Shown here in pieces: positions 5,331 through 10,188 of a stretch of DNA of 10,188 nt. Within the stretch, counting starts at the first letter, position 1. Each line of letters opens with the position of its first letter. The translations under genes and the position numbers were made by a program. The stretch spans positions 1-10,188 of the forward strand of contig CAMLLA010000123.1 of assembly GCA_946480525.1 (NCBI GenBank), written 5' to 3'. Below the pieces are notes generated by a model that ran no database searches, was not told where the DNA came from, and saw only the letters and a program-made list of their open reading frames with translations. This DNA comes from an uncultured Asticcacaulis sp. (lineage in GTDB: Bacteria; Pseudomonadota; Alphaproteobacteria; Caulobacterales; Caulobacteraceae).

Positions 5331-6215
5331 ATGCTCGAACACAAGAAACACAACCCGCTCATTGCTCTGCTTGGCGCCGCCGCGCTGCTGCTGAGCTCAC
5401 CCGCGATGGCTCTGGCCGCCGCCGCTACCCCGGCTCCGGCCGCTTCTGCTCCCGCCGCCGAAGCCGCTCCGGCTCCTGCCGCCGAAGACTCCGCTGAAAC
5501 CTCCTCGGCCGCTGGCGGCCACGGCGCTTCGGACGTCAACTTCGTCTCGATGTTCGCCGGCGCTACTGTCGTCGTTAAAGTCGTCATGGTCGGTCTGGCC
5601 CTGATGTCGGTCATCTCGTGGATCATCCTGATCATGAAGTTGATGGACTTTGCCTCGCTGAACCGCGTCACTTCGAACTTCCTCGAAGCCTACCGTTCGG
5701 CACGCTCGATCGCCGACATCAACCGCATTGCTGTTTCGGACGAGTTCGCCGGCAACCCGCTGGCCGACATGGCCGCCGTCGGCACCGAAGAAGTTCAGCT
5801 GTCCAAGCAGGCTGGCCTGCAAATCTCCGGTGAACACCGCGACTCGACCCTGAACCGCGCCTCGGCTTCGATCGCCGCCGTTCAAGCTGGCCTGGCCAAG
5901 CGTCTGTCAGGTGGCCAGACCTTCCTCGCGTCGGTTGGTTCGACCTCGCCGTTTATCGGTCTGTTCGGTACGGTTTACGGCATCATGAACTCGTTCATCG
6001 GTATCGCGAACTCGCGTACGACCAACCTGGCCGTCGTTGCTCCTGGTATCGCTGAAGCCCTGATGGCGACCGGTATCGGTCTTATCGCTGCTATCCCGGC
6101 CGTCGTGATGTACAACCTGTTCAACACGAGCATCTCGCAATACGGCACGCGCTCTGAGCAATTCGTTTCGGAACTGATGAACTCCCTGTCGCGTCAACTC
6201 GACAAAGGGGCGTAA
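5331..6215 (+). CDS. exbB: TonB-system energizer ExbB
   Basis: A 294-residue inner-membrane protein of the ExbB/TolQ/MotA family, which with ExbD forms the proton channel that powers TonB. Residues 1 to about 30 are a cleavable-type signal (Lys-rich start, hydrophobic core, PAMALAA), followed by an Ala/Pro-rich periplasmic stretch to about residue 65. Three membrane helices follow at about 78-103, 197-224 and 238-264, with a cytoplasmic loop between the first two. Diagnostic are TSPFIGLFGTVYGIMNSF (205-222) and APGIAEALMATGIGLIAAIP (237-256), the proton-channel helices. The signal and extension are those of the longer ExbB subtype, unlike E. coli ExbB (244 residues). Frequent CGT, GGT and CTG codons suggest strong expression. 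AGGA at 5316 supports the start. It is the first gene of exbB-exbD-tonB. Confidence 0.96.
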   Translation: MLEHKKHNPLIALLGAAALLLSSPAMALAAAATPAPAASAPAAEAAPAPAAEDSAETSSAAGGHGASDVNFVSMFAGATVVVKVVMVGLALMSVISWIILIMKLMDFASLNRVTSNFLEAYRSARSIADINRIAVSDEFAGNPLADMAAVGTEEVQLSKQAGLQISGEHRDSTLNRASASIAAVQAGLAKRLSGGQTFLASVGSTSPFIGLFGTVYGIMNSFIGIANSRTTNLAVVAPGIAEALMATGIGLIAAIPAVVMYNLFNTSISQYGTRSEQFVSELMNSLSRQLDKGA

Positions 6216-6220
6216 TCACG

Positions 6221-6655
6221 ATGGGCGCCAAGCTATCAGGTGGCGGCGGCTCGAAATTCCACGTCGAACAGAACAGCGAAATCAACGTTACGCCGTTCGT
6301 CGATGTCATGCTGGTCTTGCTTATTATCTTCATGGTGGCGGCGCCGCTCGCCACTGTGTCGATCGAAGTAAGTCTTCCGAAAGCAACCGTACCGCCGCAA
6401 GACAACCCGCCGAAACCGGTCTACATCTCGCTGCAGAAGAACACCAACCTGTATATCGGTGACAAGCCTACGTCGCTCGATACGCTGGGTGAAGATCTTC
6501 GCACCTCCATCGGCGCGCGCGATCCGAACAACGAACGTATTTTCATTCGTTGTGACAAGGGCACCCGTTACGCCGAGTTCATGAAGGTGATGAACGCGCT
6601 GCAGGATAACGGTTTCTACAGCGTCGCGCTGCAAGGCGAAGATGAAAGCCAGTAA
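6221..6655 (+). CDS. exbD: Biopolymer transporter ExbD
   Basis: A 144-residue single-span protein of the ExbD/TolR family. A short cytoplasmic N-terminus leads to INVTPFVDVMLVLLIIFMVA (residues 21-40), where Asp28 is the conserved membrane carboxylate that carries protons (Asp25 in E. coli). The rest is periplasmic and has the usual ExbD fold signals VYISLQKNTNLYIGDKPTSL and IFIRCDKGTRYAEFMKVMNALQDNGF. With ExbB it converts the proton gradient into motion of TonB. AAGGGG (6205-6210) inside the end of exbB serves as Shine-Dalgarno, and the gap to exbB is 5 bases, so translation is probably coupled. TonB follows 13 bases after the stop. Confidence 0.97.
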   Translation: MGAKLSGGGGSKFHVEQNSEINVTPFVDVMLVLLIIFMVAAPLATVSIEVSLPKATVPPQDNPPKPVYISLQKNTNLYIGDKPTSLDTLGEDLRTSIGARDPNNERIFIRCDKGTRYAEFMKVMNALQDNGFYSVALQGEDESQ

Positions 6656-6668
6656 AGGGTCTTAACTT

Positions 6669-7361
6669 ATGGACGAAACACCCCATAGAAAACGGGACCC
6701 TATCCTCGACCCGCCGCCGAAAAAGAAATCGGCTTCGCTTATGGTCGGGATTGGCGTCACAGCTGCACTGCACTTGGCCGTCGCCTACTACTTCATGCGG
6801 GCGAAGTTCCAATTGCACGAGGTGGAATATTCGGATGAGAAGGTTGAGGTCGATCTGGTCGCCCCGCCGCCTCCGCCGCCACCTCCGCCACCACCTCCTC
6901 CGCCGCCCGACCGGCCGCCTCCGCCAGTGGTTCAGCCACGCGTGACGCCGCCGACCGACGTGGCACCGCCGCCTCCGATCCCGGTTCCGCCGGTTCCGAA
7001 GGAGCAAAAGCAGGAATACACTGAGCCACCCCGCCAGATGAACCAGGGCACGCCGCCTCCCGTGGCGCCTCCAGCTCCAGTTTACTTCTCGGCGAAGTGG
7101 TCGAAGTTCCCGAACCTCGACGACTACTACCCCGAGCGCGCCTCGGAAGACGAAGTCGAAGGCTCGGCCACCATCGAGTGCACGATCCTGAGCTCTGATG
7201 GTAAGGTGAAGTGCAGTGTCGTCAGCGAAACCCCAAAGGGTTACGGTTTCGGTCCTGCCGCGGTCCGGGCCATCGAAGCCCGCGGTCGCGTCGATACCGG
7301 CGGTGGTCAGGTTCAACCTGGCCAGAAGCTGAAGCAGACCTTCCGCTTCCAGCTCGGCTAA
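6669..7361 (+). CDS. tonB: Energy transducer TonB
   Basis: A 230-residue protein with the three TonB parts. The cytoplasmic, basic N-terminus runs to residue 21. A membrane anchor follows at about 22-43, with His35 matching the conserved TonB membrane His. A Pro-rich periplasmic linker (62-137) includes 15 consecutive prolines (66-80). The C-terminal TonB domain (about 138-230) contains YYPERASEDEVEGSATIEC and the GYGFGPAAVRAIE helix. It carries energy from ExbBD to the TonB box of outer-membrane receptors for siderophores, cobalamin or carbohydrates. Cys171 and Cys182 could form a periplasmic disulfide. AAAGGG (6654-6659) lies 9 bases before the start. It ends the exb operon before a strong terminator. 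A related gene follows at 7620. Confidence 0.95.
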   Translation: MDETPHRKRDPILDPPPKKKSASLMVGIGVTAALHLAVAYYFMRAKFQLHEVEYSDEKVEVDLVAPPPPPPPPPPPPPPPDRPPPPVVQPRVTPPTDVAPPPPIPVPPVPKEQKQEYTEPPRQMNQGTPPPVAPPAPVYFSAKWSKFPNLDDYYPERASEDEVEGSATIECTILSSDGKVKCSVVSETPKGYGFGPAAVRAIEARGRVDTGGGQVQPGQKLKQTFRFQLG

Positions 7362-7381
7362 TTGCCATCAGGCGAAATGTG

Positions 7382-7412
7382 AAACCCGGAACTTATGGTT
7401 CCGGGTTTTTCT
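7382..7412 (+). terminator. Rho-independent terminator of exbB-exbD-tonB
   Basis: AAACCCGGAAC (7382-7392) and GTTCCGGGTTT (7398-7408) form a perfect 11-bp stem with loop TTATG. It runs directly into T residues (to 7410) and CTTTT, 20 bp after the tonB stop. Confidence 0.92.
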
Positions 7413-7434
7413 TTTGGGCACAGACGACTAAAAA

Positions 7435-7490
7435 TGACGGTTGCGTCAAAAACGGTTTGATAATATCGTCATAGTCAAGAAAAGACCGTT
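7435..7490 (+). promoter_or_regulatory. Possible promoter/operator of second tonB-like gene
   Basis: GATAAT (7459-7464) is a good -10 candidate, but no proper -35 is seen at 17 bp; the nearest is ATGACG (7434-7439, 19-bp spacing). TGACG-GTTG-CGTCA (7435-7448) is a perfect palindrome lying over the -35 area, and AACGGT (7451-7456) and ACCGTT (7485-7490) are inverted around the -10. This suggests a regulated promoter and a leader of about 150 nt. The rest of the gap, 7491-7604, shows nothing definite. AAGGAG (7605-7610) is the Shine-Dalgarno. Confidence 0.3.
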
Positions 7491-7619
7491 ACAAGAAAAT
7501 CCATTGCCGACTTTTTGATGCAGGTGAATACCGCCTCATCGTTTTCGGACCCGACCCGGCGACCTTGCGGGCTGTAGTCGCTTCTGCGTGATGTTCAATC
7601 ATGTAAGGAGACCGAAAAC

Positions 7620-8330
7620 ATGGACAACCCGGTCCATAACCGCCGCTCGGCTTTAGATATCCAGCCCAGTAAACGTATACCGCCGTCCTTTTACGCGGCG
7701 CTTGGCATCGCTATCGCGGTCCACGCCGGCCTTGCCTACTATCTTCTGGACCAGCGTTTCGGCGCCGGCATTGAGACAGGCTGGGAGCGGCCATCTGAAC
7801 CGCCACCCATACAGATAGAAATGCCCAAACCGGCAAAACCCGAACCAGTGAAGCCGAATGTCATTCCGGTTCACAAGACCGTTCTGCCGAATGACGTAAA
7901 GGTCGAAACCACGCCTATCATTCCTCTCGACGAGCCTGCGCCCGCAACGAACGTAATCGTCGATACCGCGCCGACACTACCGACGACGGGAGCTGGGGCA
8001 GGGACGGGCACCGGTACGTCGGATGCAACGCCCGAACCCGTATATGTCAAAGCGCGCTGGTCGCGCTTCCCTGACAGTGCCGCCCTCACCAACTACTACC
8101 CGTCAAAGGCGGCCGACAATGAAGTCGAAGGCTCCGCGACGGTTCAGTGCGTCGTCCTGGATGGCGCCGGCCGAGTATCTTGCGCAGCGGTCAGCGAACA
8201 GCCGGGTGGCTATGGCTTCGGCGCCGCGACCGTCCGCATGGTCCAGGACAAGGGCCGTGTGGACGTCACCCAGGGTAACGTCCAGGTCGGTTCGGTCCTG
8301 CGTCAGACCGTGGTCTGGCGCCTGGACTGA
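7620..8330 (+). CDS. Second TonB family protein (paralogue)
   Basis: A 236-residue protein with the same plan as the preceding TonB: basic N-terminus, one membrane span at about 23-43 with His35 at the same position, a periplasmic linker, and a C-terminal TonB domain (about 140-236). From the shared YYP motif to the end about half of the residues are identical by hand alignment (roughly 40 of 77), including EVEGSAT, GYGFG, GRVD and the cysteine pair Cys177/Cys188 with the same spacing. The linker differs: EPPPIQIEMPKPAKPEPVKP, then a Thr/Gly-rich stretch (GAGAGTGTGTS), without the long proline run. It has a strong AAGGAG and lies between two terminators, so it is expressed alone and presumably shares ExbBD. 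It is likely a duplicated transducer serving other receptors or conditions; this is inference. Confidence 0.92.
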   Translation: MDNPVHNRRSALDIQPSKRIPPSFYAALGIAIAVHAGLAYYLLDQRFGAGIETGWERPSEPPPIQIEMPKPAKPEPVKPNVIPVHKTVLPNDVKVETTPIIPLDEPAPATNVIVDTAPTLPTTGAGAGTGTGTSDATPEPVYVKARWSRFPDSAALTNYYPSKAADNEVEGSATVQCVVLDGAGRVSCAAVSEQPGGYGFGAATVRMVQDKGRVDVTQGNVQVGSVLRQTVVWRLD

Positions 8331-8352
8331 CCGTAAATCGCACGGATGCCGG

Positions 8353-8385
8353 GACACTCCGAAAGCAATTTCGGAGTGTCTTTTT
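8353..8385 (+). terminator. Rho-independent terminator after second tonB
   Basis: GACACTCCGAAA (8353-8364) and TTTCGGAGTGTC (8369-8380) form a perfect 12-bp stem capped by a GCAA tetraloop, followed by TTTTT (8381-8385) and ATT. Confidence 0.95.
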
Positions 8386-8434
8386 ATTCGGGCTGCGTTA
8401 ATGTCGCGCCACGATGATGAACAAGGATATCTTG

Positions 8435-9205
8435 ATGAAACAGCACATGGGCAAGGTAGCGGCCGGCATTTCGCTGACCGTTTTGTGTGTCGCGGGGGCA
8501 ATGCTTACGAGCTGTGAAAGCAACGAAACTCTTGGCCGCACGCAACTGATCCTGTTCGATGAAAAGACCCTTGAGCAAAGTGCGCTGTCGGCGTGGCAGG
8601 AGCAGCTCAAAACCGCCAAGATTTCGCACGATCCGCAACTCAATGGCCGCTTGCAGAAGGTCGGCGCCCGCATCGTCAATGCCGCCGGCATGGGCGGATC
8701 GTCCTGGGAATACGTCCTGTTCGAAAATGACCAGCCCAACGCTTTTGTCATTCCCGGCAACAAGGTCGGCGTCAATACCGGCCTGTTCAAGGTGGTGAAG
8801 AACGACGATCAGTTGGCCGCCGTCATCGGTCACGAAACCGGCCACGTCATCGGCCGCCACGCCGCTGAACGCGCGTCCCAGCAGGCCGCCACCCAGGTGG
8901 GGCTCGAAATCGCCACGCGGACCACCGAAGGCAGGGTTCAGCAGGCGGTGTCCAATTACGGTGGACTGGGAGCGTCGCTCGGCCTGTTGCTTCCCTATTC
9001 GCGCAAGCACGAATCCGAAGCCGACAAGATCGGCGTCGACCTTATGGTCAAGGCGGGTTACCGCGCAACGGAAGCGGTCGCCCTGTGGGAAAATATGTCA
9101 GCGCAGAAAACCAGTGCGCCGCCGCAGATATTGTCGACCCATCCGTCGGACCAGACCCGCATCAACGATCTGAAAGCCTATATCGCCGCGAAGGGATATA
9201 AATAA
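8435..9205 (+). CDS. M48 family metalloprotease, lipoprotein (LoiP-like)
   Basis: A 256-residue zinc protease. The start at 8435 (MKQHMGK) is chosen over the in-frame ATG at 8414 because AAGGA (8423-8427) lies 7 bases before it and it gives a compact lipoprotein signal. The lipobox LTSC ends at Cys27. The catalytic motif HETGH is at residues 133-137 inside VIGHETGHVIGRHAAERASQ. The third zinc ligand is probably Glu195 in HESEADKIG, and THPSDQTRI near the end is typical of M48 proteins. No extra membrane span or TPR domain is present, so it resembles LoiP/YggG and Oma1-like lipoproteins rather than HtpX or BepA. Likely role: degradation of misfolded envelope proteins from a membrane anchor facing the periplasm. 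It begins 50 bp after a terminator; no clear promoter is visible. Confidence 0.93.
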   Translation: MKQHMGKVAAGISLTVLCVAGAMLTSCESNETLGRTQLILFDEKTLEQSALSAWQEQLKTAKISHDPQLNGRLQKVGARIVNAAGMGGSSWEYVLFENDQPNAFVIPGNKVGVNTGLFKVVKNDDQLAAVIGHETGHVIGRHAAERASQQAATQVGLEIATRTTEGRVQQAVSNYGGLGASLGLLLPYSRKHESEADKIGVDLMVKAGYRATEAVALWENMSAQKTSAPPQILSTHPSDQTRINDLKAYIAAKGYK

Positions 9206-9233
9206 TACCCGTGGCATAAAGGCAAATTCGGGC

Positions 9234-9262
9234 TTGATCACGGGGCCTTCACGCGTTAGAGA
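9234..9262 (+). promoter_or_regulatory. Possible tRNA-His promoter
   Basis: TTGATC (9234-9239) and TAGAGA (9257-9262) are 17 bp apart, placing a start near 9269, about 14 bp before the tRNA. The -10 match is weak. Confidence 0.35.
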
Positions 9263-9282
9263 CACGCTCCTTGCGATGACGT

Positions 9283-9358
9283 GCCGTCTTAGCTCACTTG
9301 GTAGAGCGCCAGATTGTGGCTCTGGAGGTAGCTGGTTCGAAACCAGCAGACGGTACCA
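9283..9358 (+). tRNA. tRNA-His (anticodon GTG)
   Basis: A 76-nt cloverleaf. The acceptor GCCGTCT (9283-9289) pairs with AGACGGT (9348-9354), with a G1-U72 wobble. D arm GCTC/GAGC, anticodon stem CCAGA/TCTGG with loop TTGTGGC (GTG at 9316-9318), and T arm GCTGG-TTCGAAA-CCAGC follow. Position 73 is A (9355), and CCA is encoded (9356-9358). The base before position 1 is T, so the usual G-1 opposite C73 of tRNA-His is absent, as reported for many Alphaproteobacteria. Confidence 0.95.
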
Positions 9359-9482
9359 TCGCCAGAGACTCTGCATGAGTGACGGCTCATAAGCCCGAAC
9401 GCCTTTAAGCCGACATGCCGCATGCCTCCCTTCGCCGGAATTGGTCAGGCGACGGCAGGTCCTTCTTCTGCCGGCGCAATCC

Positions 9483-10188
9483 ATGGCCCATCCTGAAGCA
9501 TCCCTACTTGTCGTCGGTGGCGGTATCACCGGCCTTTGCATTGCCGTCGTCGCACAGGCAAAGGGGTTTCGTGTTCGCGTTGTTGCAAGTGATGACGTGC
9601 GGGCAACGGCCTCCGGGGTCGCCGCCGGAATGATCGCGCCGGCGTTGGAAGCCCTGGGCGAGATTGAGCCAGAGGTGGCATTTGGCCGCCTGCAGCGGGC
9701 GCAGCAGGCCTGGATGGATTTGTTCGATCTTTGGCCTGCCGGTCTTCAGGAAGCGCTTGAGACAGCCCGGAGCGGGGCGCGCAGCCGCTACGTCTGGTAC
9801 CAAAGCGATAATCTGAGCGACATCACGACACCGCGGCTTAAGGCGATGGGCGTGCCGTTCGCGGCCCTGACCGATGCGCAACTCGAAGGCATTGCCGGTG
9901 ACATGGACGGCGTCGAGGTCGCCGGCGACTGGCTTCTGCACGCCGAAACCGTCCTTGAAGCGCTTGGCGCCCATATCACTGCCAGGGGCGGGGCTTTCAC
10001 GGCGGCCCGCGCCACGGCGGTCACGGCGACGACGGTCACGCTCGAATCGGGAGAGGTCCTGACGGCCGATCACGTCGTTGTCGCGGCCGGCTTTGCCGCC
10101 AGGTCACTTTCCTCCTCGGTCCCTTCGCTTGCCCTGCTTGAGCCGGTCAAAGGCCATTTGCTCAATCTCAAGGGCCGGGGCGGGCAGG
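9483..10188 (+). CDS. FAD-dependent oxidoreductase, DAO family, ThiO-like (3' end outside window)
   Basis: The frame is open from ATG 9483 to the right edge, giving 235 residues. The N-terminal Rossmann motif LLVVGGGITGLCIA has Gly12, Gly14 and Gly17 of GxGxxG for FAD binding. ASGVAAGMIAPALE (residues 43-56) resembles the A-AAGMLAP-E motif of glycine oxidase ThiO and related D-amino-acid oxidases. DHVVVAAGFAARSL, near residue 197, is the second FAD-contact strand of the family, and EPVKGHLLNLKG matches the PVKGQ-type segment. ThiO oxidises glycine to iminoacetate for thiamine thiazole synthesis, but no thi genes are visible here, so the substrate is uncertain; another amine or amino acid is possible. 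No strong Shine-Dalgarno precedes the ATG. The C-terminal third, with the rest of the substrate site, is missing from the window. Confidence 0.78.
   Translation, partial: MAHPEASLLVVGGGITGLCIAVVAQAKGFRVRVVASDDVRATASGVAAGMIAPALEALGEIEPEVAFGRLQRAQQAWMDLFDLWPAGLQEALETARSGARSRYVWYQSDNLSDITTPRLKAMGVPFAALTDAQLEGIAGDMDGVEVAGDWLLHAETVLEALGAHITARGGAFTAARATAVTATTVTLESGEVLTADHVVVAAGFAARSLSSSVPSLALLEPVKGHLLNLKGRGGQ

Larger units (their letters stand above)
9218..9406. repeat. Imperfect inverted repeat flanking tRNA-His
   Basis: AAAGGCAAATTCGGGCTT (9218-9235) upstream is complementary to AAGCCCGAACGCCTTT (9391-9406) downstream, apart from AAA against one C's partner in the middle. The arms are about 155 bp apart and bracket the tRNA gene. 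They could pair in a precursor transcript, or be remains of an older element. Confidence 0.5.

Noticed and set aside
5111..5497. Plus-strand open frame of 128 codons overlapping the exbB start
   Set aside because: The Arg/Ser-rich product looks like an out-of-frame reading, and it overlaps the exbB signal sequence in another frame.
6579..7316. Minus-strand open frame of 245 codons opposite tonB
   Set aside because: Its Arg/Trp-rich product is the complement of the proline codons of tonB; no family resemblance or ribosome-binding site, and tonB on the other strand is certain.
1..10188. Mobile element, defence island or CRISPR
   Set aside because: No transposase, integrase, terminal repeats, repeat-spacer array or known defence gene; gene order and composition look like stable core chromosome.

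Overview
The window reads as chromosome of an alphaproteobacterium, most likely a Caulobacterales/Caulobacteraceae-type bacterium. Reasons: GC-rich coding sequence; the gene string infA - maf - short RNase E/G - yacG - tRNA-Phe, which is typical of Alphaproteobacteria; a DUF2948 and a UPF0262 gene, both largely alphaproteobacterial; and a tRNA-His that lacks the usual G-1/C73 pair. All recognised genes are on the + strand. I see no insertion sequence, phage gene, integrase or CRISPR array.

Layout. (1) 1-1411: a DUF2948 gene cut by the left edge, a UPF0262 gene and a macro-domain (ADP-ribose-binding) hydrolase, almost without gaps. (2) 1412-2344: a 342-bp regulatory gap with an operator-like dyad and an 11-bp-period direct repeat, then a small outer-membrane beta-barrel gene closed by a strong hairpin terminator. 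(3) 2393-4513: the infA-maf-RNase E/G-yacG operon, whose last three genes overlap by 4 bp at each junction. (4) 4554-4705: tRNA-Phe(GAA) with its own promoter. (5) 4706-5330: a 625-bp gap with A/T-tract structure, a promoter whose -35 is covered by an inverted repeat, and a long hairpin-rich leader. (6) 5331-7412: exbB-exbD-tonB, the inner-membrane motor for TonB-dependent outer-membrane uptake, ended by a terminator. (7) 7413-8385: a second, diverged tonB-like gene as a separate unit with its own terminator. (8) 8435-9205: an M48 metalloprotease lipoprotein. (9) 9283-9358: tRNA-His(GTG), flanked by an imperfect inverted repeat. (10) 9483-end: an FAD-dependent DAO-family oxidoreductase resembling glycine oxidase ThiO, cut by the right edge.

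Much of the second half concerns the cell envelope: a proton-driven ExbB/ExbD motor, two alternative TonB energy transducers and a periplasm-facing quality-control-type protease. The first half is translation and RNA housekeeping plus two conserved genes of unknown function. I did not find a clearly new multi-gene system. The least explained pieces are the long structured exbB leader with its operator-like dyad, the stand-alone second TonB, the two-part regulatory motif at 1477-1517 and the inverted repeat around tRNA-His.
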